From RGIG1995 sp045658315 (GTDB lineage Bacteria > Bacillota > Clostridia > Oscillospirales > CAG-272): a stretch of DNA of 40,671 nucleotides. Location of the stretch: assembly GCA_045658315.1 (NCBI GenBank), contig JAZOUV010000092.1, positions 1 through 40,671 on the forward strand, written 5' to 3'. Position numbers and translations under genes: made by a program. Of the stretch, positions 17,966 to 24,272 are shown in pieces. Under the pieces are notes generated by a model, which was not told the DNA's origin, did no database searches, and saw only the letters and a list, made by a program, of their open reading frames with translations. Position 1 is the stretch's first letter. Every line of letters begins with the position of its first letter.

Positions 17966-17995
17966 GTAATAATAGTTTTTTCGGTTACATATAAT
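17966..17995 (+). promoter_or_regulatory. second sigma-E-like promoter, in front of spoIIIAH
   Basis: GTAATAAT (17966-17973) and CATATAAT (17988-17995) are 14 bp apart. This is nearly the same -35/-10 pair as in front of spoIIIAA, including an identical CATATAAT and the shared ATGTAATA. It lies in the only gap of the operon larger than 25 bp (83 bp) and would give separate transcription of spoIIIAH. This is inference from motif similarity. Confidence 0.5.
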
Positions 17996-18034
17996 TTATC
18001 ATAACAAACTTACTTTTACAGGAGGAAAGAACAT

Positions 18035-18649
18035 ATGGAGATAAAATCCCTTTGTATCAGCCCAAAACACATTAATCAAAAACTAACGACTACGATCAAA
18101 AAAACAAAAGAAAAATTAAAAGATAAAGCCACCTGGAAGCTTGATAAAAAGAAAGTAATGATAGCAAGTGCGGTACTTTTAATAGGTGCTGCGGTATATT
18201 TGAACTACATATTCTTCCTTGACGAAAGCCAACTTGCCAATACACCGCCGAATGATTCCGAAAACACTGCCGTAATCAACAATTCAGAAGATGACTCGGC
18301 TTTAAACTATTTTGCACAAGCGGTAATAGACAGACAAAAAGCAAGAGATGAAGCCTTAGAGGTTCTTCAAATCGTTGTAGATAATGAAGATGCACTTGCA
18401 GAATCCAAGGACAGTGCACTGCAACAAATGTCTAAAATAGCTGACGATATGCAAAAAGAATCAAACATAGAATCATTAATAGTTTCCAAAGGTTTTGAAG
18501 AATGTGTAGCTGTAATAAGCGAAGGAAAATGCAACGTTGTTGTAAAATCAGACGGTCTTCTTGCAAATCAAATATCACAAATTAAAGAAATTATTTACGA
18601 GCAAGCTTCGATTAGTCCGATAAATGTAAAAATAATCGAGAAAAACTGA
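18035..18649 (+). CDS. spoIIIAH: stage III sporulation protein SpoIIIAH
   Basis: 204 residues. A basic cytoplasmic segment, one membrane helix (about 44-63), a charged linker and a C-terminal YscJ-like ring domain (about 120-204) fit SpoIIIAH. In Bacillus it is the mother-cell partner of forespore SpoIIQ. SpoIIQ is often replaced by SpoIIQ-like LytM proteins in Clostridia, and none is in the window. Strong AGGAGG before the ATG. Confidence 0.9.
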   Translation: MEIKSLCISPKHINQKLTTTIKKTKEKLKDKATWKLDKKKVMIASAVLLIGAAVYLNYIFFLDESQLANTPPNDSENTAVINNSEDDSALNYFAQAVIDRQKARDEALEVLQIVVDNEDALAESKDSALQQMSKIADDMQKESNIESLIVSKGFEECVAVISEGKCNVVVKSDGLLANQISQIKEIIYEQASISPINVKIIEKN

Positions 18650-18679
18650 AAAACAGGCAGTGCACAAGTGCACTGCCTG
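18649..18679 (-). terminator. terminator between spoIIIAH and the 3D-domain gene
   Basis: A 12-bp perfect inverted repeat (18654-18665 with 18668-18679). A run of five Ts follows on the minus strand, so it is an intrinsic terminator for the minus-strand 3D-domain gene. On the plus strand the T-run is weak, but the stem may still help end spoIIIAH. Confidence 0.8.
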
Positions 18680-18714
18680 AAATTTATACCGGCTCCGCTT
18701 TTGCAGAGGGGCAA

Positions 18715-19713
18715 TTATTCTAAGATATAAACACGCATATTTCTTCTTCCGAATTGGAAGAGCTGTTCGAGGGTACCTTCCATATAAACGTCAATAATAT
18801 TTCCTTTTATTGCACCGCCCGTATCCTCGGCATAACACACACCGATGTCCTTGTAACTTCCCTTTACGTAAACAGTTGTACCAAGAGGGATAACTCTGGG
18901 GTCAACGGCGATTACCCCTTCTCTTGCAAGAGTACCGGTCGCAGTAATACTACCCGAACCGTCTGCTTTACCGTAACAAGTTGCCTGAACGTCAAGATAA
19001 TAAGAATAATAATATGTCTTTCCGTCTTTGCCGACTAAAGAACCGCCGACACCAAGCTGAACAACTTCTGTAACAGGTTCAAGTGTCATCGCTTGATTAA
19101 TCAATTCTTCGCTTTCAAAGATTCCGTTAACATACTTCTTACGATAAGTGTTTGTCATATTTCCTTCAGCACCTTTTGTGATAACGTTCTTGGTGCCTTT
19201 CGGTATTGTTTGAAGCTCTATAGTTTTTGTGTCAAACGGAACAACTGTGTTGACAGCAACCTCTTCGTAGGTTATAGAATCAATAACCACTTCCATACCG
19301 TCATAAACTGTAGTATTAAGCGGATAATTCACAACACATGAATCATCAAGCACAATCTCGCGATCTTCAAGAACTTTGTTAAGCTCGACAGCCTCGGTAG
19401 ATACAATAAGCTCATCTCCGCCTCTGTCAATAATAGAAAATGTAACAGTGGGCTTAAAATTCGAAAAAACCGAGTTATATGAAGAATATTCAGGAGAGTT
19501 CAATGAATAATCGGGAGAAGTTGCTAACATGGAATTGTCAAATGCGATATTAACCGCAATAACAGCCGTAACAAACGAAGCAACAAGCAACAAAACCAAT
19601 ACAGAGTACAGCAGTCGCTTTCCTTTTTTATTCATTTTCATTCCCGAAATTTTTGTGCCCGATACACGGTTGGAATACAGTTCATAATTATTAAAATTCT
19701 TTTGAACTTGCAT
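18715..19713 (-). CDS. G5/3D-domain cell-wall protein (Sps/YabE-like)
   Basis: 332 residues. A cytoplasmic tail is followed by one membrane helix (about 32-55), a DUF348/ubiquitin-like strand region (about 95-150), a G5 domain (about 145-225, with EEVAVNTVVPF and KGTKNVITKGAEG) and a C-terminal 3D domain. The 3D domain keeps its three aspartates in AVDPRVIPLG, AEDTGGAI and IIDVYM. Such proteins act as lytic transglycosylase-like wall remodelling enzymes in stationary phase or germination. The ATG at 19713 is chosen because AAGGAGGAG lies just upstream; a longer start at 19743 lacks a site. It has a fully consensus promoter. Confidence 0.88.
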   Translation of the reverse strand: MQVQKNFNNYELYSNRVSGTKISGMKMNKKGKRLLYSVLVLLLVASFVTAVIAVNIAFDNSMLATSPDYSLNSPEYSSYNSVFSNFKPTVTFSIIDRGGDELIVSTEAVELNKVLEDREIVLDDSCVVNYPLNTTVYDGMEVVIDSITYEEVAVNTVVPFDTKTIELQTIPKGTKNVITKGAEGNMTNTYRKKYVNGIFESEELINQAMTLEPVTEVVQLGVGGSLVGKDGKTYYYSYYLDVQATCYGKADGSGSITATGTLAREGVIAVDPRVIPLGTTVYVKGSYKDIGVCYAEDTGGAIKGNIIDVYMEGTLEQLFQFGRRNMRVYILE

Positions 19714-19740
19714 ATTCTCCTCCTTGAATGCAATCAAACA

Positions 19741-19758
19741 CACTTTTATAAAAAAGTG
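19741..19758 (-). promoter_or_regulatory. leader hairpin of the 3D-domain gene
   Basis: CACTTTT and AAAAGTG form a small stem in the 5' leader, about 20 bases upstream of the ribosome-binding site. No T-run follows. It might affect mRNA stability or translation, or be trivial. Confidence 0.3.
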
Positions 19759-19782
19759 CGTAAATCTGCGGGAAACGCGTTA

Positions 19783-19811
19783 ATTATAGCATAATATTGA
19801 TGTGTTGTCAA
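19783..19811 (-). promoter_or_regulatory. consensus sigma-A promoter of the 3D-domain gene
   Basis: On the minus strand TTGACA (19806-19811) and TATAAT (19783-19788) match consensus exactly with a 17-bp spacer. Expected leader length is about 65 bases. Confidence 0.88.
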
Positions 19812-20194
19812 CTTTTATTTGGTAAAATATGGTATTTGCTTAGGTGTTAAAATTAACATTTTACTTTGTATATCCTGCATAAAAGCAAGATTTGCAATGC
19901 GTGATTAAGTTAATCAGCCTTAAGCTTGTAAATTCAACTTTCAAAATTCTGCATTTTGCACAAATAATTTATGCATAAAAAAGCTGTTTTTTTGCATAAA
20001 TTGTTGCAAAATTTTTTCAATTTGATTAAAAACCACTCCTAAATAAAAGAATAAAAACTAAATCCAATCATTACATTTCCTTTCGTTTCCTTTAAGTATT
20101 TTTTCTTAAATTTGCTACAAAAAAGACATTTTACCCTTCTATATTTTTATTCTGTATAATGATAATATATGCATACGCAAAGAGTTTCGATAAA
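19812..20194. other. AT-rich intergenic stretch without a gene
   Basis: About 380 bases without a supported coding region on either strand. It holds an imperfect inverted repeat, TTTATGC (19968-19974) with GCATAAA (19994-20000), extended by complementary A6/T7 runs inside. It also holds an isolated TATAAT at 20155-20160 on the plus strand without a good -35. I see no tRNA, riboswitch or small ORF with a convincing ribosome-binding site. Confidence 0.5.
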
Positions 20195-20225
20195 TAAAAA
20201 ACCTTGCAACAAAAGAGTTGCAAGG
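20195..20225 (-). terminator. rho-independent terminator after dut
   Basis: CCTTGCAAC (20202-20210) pairs with GTTGCAAGG (20217-20225), and on the minus strand the stem is followed by a six-T run. It ends the methyltransferase-topB-dut transcript. Confidence 0.88.
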
Positions 20226-20230
20226 AGTAA

Positions 20231-20668
20231 TTATTTTGTTCCTGTAGAGCCGAAACCGCCGGAACCTCTGACCGTGTCTGTGAGTTCATCTTTTAGAACA
20301 AACTCCGCTTTTAAAAACGGTGCTATCACAAGCTGAGCAATCCTTTCGCCGTTTGCGATGCTTTGCACACTCACACCGTGGTTATGCAAAGCAACCATAA
20401 CCTCGCCTCTGTAATCGGCATCTATAACGCCAACCTTGTTGGCAGGTGCTAAACCTTTTTTGCTCGCAAGTCCGCTTCGTGCATAAATAAATCCACCATA
20501 CCCTTCCGGAATCTCAACGCTTAAGTATGTATGAATAAGAACTGTTTCTCCGGGGTTTATTACCACACATTCATCGCATACTGCGTATAAATCAGCTCCT
20601 GCTGAATAATCAGTTCCGTATGTCGGGATTATTGCTCGTTCATCAATTTTTTTAATATTAACAATCAT
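20231..20668 (-). CDS. dut: dUTP diphosphatase (dUTPase)
   Basis: Hydrolyses dUTP to dUMP and pyrophosphate, keeping uracil out of DNA. The 145 residues contain all five trimeric-dUTPase motifs: AGADLYA, ARSGLA, GVIDADYRGE, NGERIAQLVI and RGSGGFGSTG. It is the last gene of a three-gene minus-strand operon after topB. Confidence 0.96.
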   Translation of the reverse strand: MIVNIKKIDERAIIPTYGTDYSAGADLYAVCDECVVINPGETVLIHTYLSVEIPEGYGGFIYARSGLASKKGLAPANKVGVIDADYRGEVMVALHNHGVSVQSIANGERIAQLVIAPFLKAEFVLKDELTDTVRGSGGFGSTGTK

Positions 20669-20680
20669 ATTTTCTCCTTA

Positions 20681-22774
20681 TTAAAATCTGAATTTCACCT
20701 TGCCTTCTTCAAGGCAAAGCTTTGCATCAAATGTTTTATTATTCTTTGATATAAAGCCGGAAATGGTATCTGTCTCGCTGTCGCTCAAAAGCTTTCTCAT
20801 ACTGGAAAATGATATCACCCTTCCGCATATTTTTAAATTAACAGTAAATTTGCATCCATTTATTCTATATCCGGAGCAACCGTAACCAAAACGTGTTCTG
20901 GTAACATCGCTTCCGCACAACGGACATTTACCGACAACCTCACCAAAATAGCCGAAATCATCATCCTGTCCAGGGGAAACCTCTTTTTTCTCAAATACTT
21001 TAGCTATTTCTTGCTTAGCCAATTCAACGCTTTCTTCAATCGTCATTTCGTTTCTGAAAACCTTCTTCAACGCCTTACCGAGTTCTGAGGTTTTGTATTT
21101 ATCCATACTGATATTCATCATCGAAAGTGATTCGATAAGATATTCACCGCCCGGCAAAATCGTATATACATCTTTTTTTAAATCAATATAACCGCTTTTT
21201 CTGGCGTTATCAATAATGCCGGTACGAGTTGCTTCGGTACCAAGCTCAAGACCTTCAAAAATCGCTCTGTACTCTTCTTCGTCGTTGTCGTTTTCTATGT
21301 TGTTCTTATCTTCCTTAAATGGATTCTTGAGATAATTATTCAAAGTCTCTATCGTGTAATGTTTAGGAGGAGTCGTTTCTTTCTCAATGGGTTTAAATTC
21401 AACATTCACTTTCTCGCCGGTTTTTAGCGGGGGAAGAAGCTTATCTTTTTTGGTGTAATCATCAAAATTCGTCCACCCTTTTTCGAGCATTACCACCCCC
21501 TTCAGCGTAAACTCTTCAAGCTCACCGACCGAAATCTTTATTTCTGAACGGTTAACTATACAATCCTTCGAACAAAATACGGCAACAAACCGTCTAAACA
21601 CAGCGGAATACACCTTCATTTCATCTTCGGAAAGCTGTGACTTTTCGGGAATTTTTATTGTAGGCGTAAGTGCAGAATGAGACTCAATCTTTTTATCATC
21701 AAAAACAGTCTTTTTGTCCTTAAATTCTACAGGATATCCCATTCTCTCAACAACATAAAGAATATTTTTTATTTTGCTCTTTTCGTTTGTTGCAAGGTAT
21801 TCGGAATTTGTTCTGGGATATGTAACATACCCTTCCTCGTAAAGTTTTTGTAATATCGCCAAGCTTTTTTCCATTGGCATCTTATATTTCTTGCCAAGAT
21901 GATTTTGGAGTTTTGTTAGTGAATATAATTTCCCCGCAGAAACTGTTTCAACCTTCTTTTTTACCGATGTTACATAAGCACCTGCTTCGTTGTATTTTTT
22001 ACAAAGAGCTTCTGCAGCTAACAACTTCTCTTTTGGGAATTTTTCTTTGCTAAAAAGTTCAATTTCTTCGCCGTTTGTTTGTTCATTGCTCTGAATTGCA
22101 AAATATTTATCGGATACAAAGTTTCTGATAGCCATATCTCTGTCATAAATAGCCTTGACTATCGGAACTATAACTCTCCCAACCCTGAGTAATGTACCGC
22201 ATTTCAAGGTAGCATAACGTGTAAGATTTACGCCATAAAGCCAATCTATAAACGTGCGGGCAAACCCTTCATTCGCAAGATTATCGTATTCTTCTTCCCC
22301 CTTCATTTCATTAAGACCTTTTAAAATAGTCTCAGACGTCTGATCGGGAAGCCAGAGACGTGTAAAGTGCTTAGGAGATTCAAGGGCTTTTGCAACACAT
22401 ATTCTGACTATTATTTCACCCTCACGGTCAGAGTCTCCTGCATTTATAATGGTATCAACATCGTCTCTGTTGCATAAATATTTAATTGTATTAAATTGTT
22501 TTTCTATTCCTGCATCATTAGATTTATCCGGATTTCTTTTTAAAATATATTTAAATTCCTCAGGAAAACAAGGTATATTGTCAATACACCAATATTTTTT
22601 ACCCTCGGGCAGAGGGCTGTAGTCCTCTATATCCGCAAGTGTAAACAAGTGACCGAATGCCCAGGTAACAATATATTCTTTTCCCTCGTAGTATCCGTTC
22701 TTGCCGGTCATATTGCCTATCGCGGCAACAATGTTTCTTCCCAAACTCGGCTTTTCGGCAATTATCAGCTTCAA
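20681..22774 (-). CDS. topB: DNA topoisomerase III
   Basis: Type IA topoisomerase, 697 residues. The TOPRIM domain starts at KLIIAEKPSLGRNIV and has the acidic INAGDSDREGEII. The active-site tyrosine lies in EEGYVTYPRTNSEYL (near residue 317). A C-terminal domain with CPLCG and two later cysteines (about 645-670) looks like a zinc ribbon. The start is TTG at 22774, eight bases after AAGGAG. This length and ending match the TopB found widely in Firmicutes chromosomes and mobile elements; the surroundings here look chromosomal. Confidence 0.93.
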   Translation of the reverse strand: MKLIIAEKPSLGRNIVAAIGNMTGKNGYYEGKEYIVTWAFGHLFTLADIEDYSPLPEGKKYWCIDNIPCFPEEFKYILKRNPDKSNDAGIEKQFNTIKYLCNRDDVDTIINAGDSDREGEIIVRICVAKALESPKHFTRLWLPDQTSETILKGLNEMKGEEEYDNLANEGFARTFIDWLYGVNLTRYATLKCGTLLRVGRVIVPIVKAIYDRDMAIRNFVSDKYFAIQSNEQTNGEEIELFSKEKFPKEKLLAAEALCKKYNEAGAYVTSVKKKVETVSAGKLYSLTKLQNHLGKKYKMPMEKSLAILQKLYEEGYVTYPRTNSEYLATNEKSKIKNILYVVERMGYPVEFKDKKTVFDDKKIESHSALTPTIKIPEKSQLSEDEMKVYSAVFRRFVAVFCSKDCIVNRSEIKISVGELEEFTLKGVVMLEKGWTNFDDYTKKDKLLPPLKTGEKVNVEFKPIEKETTPPKHYTIETLNNYLKNPFKEDKNNIENDNDEEEYRAIFEGLELGTEATRTGIIDNARKSGYIDLKKDVYTILPGGEYLIESLSMMNISMDKYKTSELGKALKKVFRNEMTIEESVELAKQEIAKVFEKKEVSPGQDDDFGYFGEVVGKCPLCGSDVTRTRFGYGCSGYRINGCKFTVNLKICGRVISFSSMRKLLSDSETDTISGFISKNNKTFDAKLCLEEGKVKFRF

Positions 22775-22786
22775 AATGTTTGCTCC

Positions 22787-23920
22787 TTATTTGTTTTGTG
22801 GCTTAAAAAACTGGTAATAATTACAACGTAACATACCGTTATATAATCTTCTTATCTTGTCGGCTTGTCTACCGTATCTTCTTTCAAACCCTTCGTCGTT
22901 TGTTAAAATGTAGATCTGCCAACGCTCAAGGCGTGAAAATGCCTTTCCCATATCCGAATAAAGCTTATACACAGAGTCAGCATCAGACAAACGTTCACCG
23001 TACGGGGGATTACAAACAACAGTCCCCTTCTCCCCTCCGGTCTCAATATCAAGTGCATTCTTTTCAAAGCAATCAATATACTTATTCATTCCTGCTTTCA
23101 TAATATTGTTTTTTGCAATTTTCAAAACATTGGAATCAATATCACTTGCATAAGCTTTAAAACGAATATCGTGATTAATCAAGGACATTGACTCTTCACG
23201 TGCCGAAGAAAAAATCACATTAGGTACATTATCGAATCTTTCGGAAATAAAGCTGTTGTTAATATTTGGTGCGGTATTTGTCATTATCAACGCCGCTTCT
23301 ATCGGTATGGTTGCCGAGCCGCAAAAAGGGTCCCAAAAAAGAATATCCTCCCTCGGTCTGGCGATTTTAGCCATCGCCGCCGCCAAGGTCTCACGAATGG
23401 GTGCACCTCCCGAAGCGGCTCTGTAACCTCTCTTGTGAAGCGGAACTCCCGAAAGATCAATCATTAAATCAGCTTTATCTTTAAATATAAAAAACTCTAT
23501 CTGTTTTTTTACACCGGTTTCAATAAACCAATTAATGTTGTATTTATTTCTTAACCGTTCAACAACAGCTTTTTTCACTATTTTTTGACAGTCGGGAACA
23601 GAAAAAAGATTAGATTTTATTGAGTGACCTTTGACGGGAAACTCATCATTTTTTTCTATCCATTCTTCCCAAGGAAGAGCTTTTGTGCCGTCAAAAAGCT
23701 CTGTAAAACTATTCGCTTTAAAACTACCGAGTCTTAAATACAAACGTTCAGCAAAACGAAAGTTTATATTACATCGTGCAATTACGGTCAAATCTCCCTC
23801 AAAAGCTACTCTGCCGTCTATGGTTTCTATTCTTTTATAGCCTAATGCATCTATCTCCTCTCCGACAAGCTTTTCCAAGCCAAAGAGACAGGTTGCAACA
23901 AATTCAAACTTTTCTTTCAT
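22787..23920 (-). CDS. THUMP-domain RNA methyltransferase (RlmL/YpsC-like)
   Basis: 377 residues. An N-terminal THUMP RNA-binding region (about 1-165, with CLFGLEKLVGEEI) precedes a Rossmann methyltransferase with motif I FWDPFCGSATIPIEAA and the amino-group methylation motif NPPYGERL. The family makes m2G in 23S rRNA (RlmL) or tRNA; YpsC is the Bacillus relative. The ATG at 23920 is preceded by GGAG. A TTG five codons upstream overlaps that site and is less likely. It is first in the operon with topB and dut. Confidence 0.9.
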   Translation of the reverse strand: MKEKFEFVATCLFGLEKLVGEEIDALGYKRIETIDGRVAFEGDLTVIARCNINFRFAERLYLRLGSFKANSFTELFDGTKALPWEEWIEKNDEFPVKGHSIKSNLFSVPDCQKIVKKAVVERLRNKYNINWFIETGVKKQIEFFIFKDKADLMIDLSGVPLHKRGYRAASGGAPIRETLAAAMAKIARPREDILFWDPFCGSATIPIEAALIMTNTAPNINNSFISERFDNVPNVIFSSAREESMSLINHDIRFKAYASDIDSNVLKIAKNNIMKAGMNKYIDCFEKNALDIETGGEKGTVVCNPPYGERLSDADSVYKLYSDMGKAFSRLERWQIYILTNDEGFERRYGRQADKIRRLYNGMLRCNYYQFFKPQNK

Positions 23921-23953
23921 TAAAACACTCCGCAAATCCAGTCTTTAAAATAA

Positions 23954-23982
23954 ATTATACTGTCTACTAAATAAATTGTCAA
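23954..23982 (-). promoter_or_regulatory. consensus sigma-A promoter of the methyltransferase-topB-dut operon
   Basis: On the minus strand TTGACA (23977-23982) and TATAAT (23954-23959) are exactly 17 bp apart. It is divergent from the riboswitch promoter at 24056-24084. Confidence 0.88.
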
Positions 23983-24055
23983 TAACAGACATAAATTGAT
24001 GTCTCTGTAAAAGCAATATTTTCATCAAAATATACGTAAATAAAAAAGAAAACTA

Positions 24056-24084
24056 TTGACACGCAAGTAAAATAATGTTAAAAT
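24056..24084 (+). promoter_or_regulatory. sigma-A promoter of the riboswitch-ATPase transcript
   Basis: TTGACA (24056-24061), a 17-bp spacer and TAAAAT (24079-24084). Transcription should start near 24091, just at the 5' edge of the aptamer. Confidence 0.85.
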
Positions 24085-24090
24085 AAGTGT

Positions 24091-24200
24091 AGGTAAAAGG
24101 GAGTAGCTTACGCAGTATGTCTGCGTCATTCGATCGTCAAGACAACTTATTATTGAGTTCGGTCGGTTGGTGCTTTTTTAGTAACTGGCAAGACTTTTAC
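24091..24200 (+). ncRNA. yybP-ykoY manganese riboswitch
   Basis: The leader carries the conserved core of the yybP-ykoY family: AAAGGGAGTAGC near the 5' end, a variable helix GACGCA-like hairpin (CGCAG/CTGCG), a central CGTCA and CGGTCGG segment, and GGCAAGACTTTTAC at the 3' end. GTAAAAG (24093-24099) can pair with CTTTTAC (24194-24200) to close P1. The family binds Mn2+ and switches on Mn export or homeostasis genes, which fits the P2A ATPase downstream. The family call is from recognition, not a covariance-model search. Confidence 0.87.
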
Positions 24201-24228
24201 AGCACTTTTGGCTGTAAAAGTCTTTTTT
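24191..24228 (+). terminator. riboswitch expression-platform terminator
   Basis: AGACTTTTACAGC (24191-24203) pairs with GCTGTAAAAGTCT (24211-24223), followed by a T-run (24223-24228). The left arm includes the same CTTTTAC that closes the aptamer P1. Ligand binding would therefore sequester it and prevent termination: a transcriptional ON switch. Confidence 0.9.
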
Positions 24229-24272
24229 AATCATAAAAAAATAAAAATATTTATATTTAGAAGGAGAAAAAA

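Noticed and set aside
17951..17975. A start-stop mini-ORF: AGGAGGT followed by ATG TAA TAA TAG between spoIIIAG and spoIIIAH.
   Set aside because: The ATGTAATAAT is better explained as the -35 region of a sigma-E-like promoter, as the same ATGTAATA and CATATAAT pair is found before spoIIIAA.
20681..22774. topB as a sign of an integrated conjugative element.
   Set aside because: It is flanked by housekeeping genes (dut, THUMP methyltransferase) in one operon and no relaxase, integrase or attachment site is visible.
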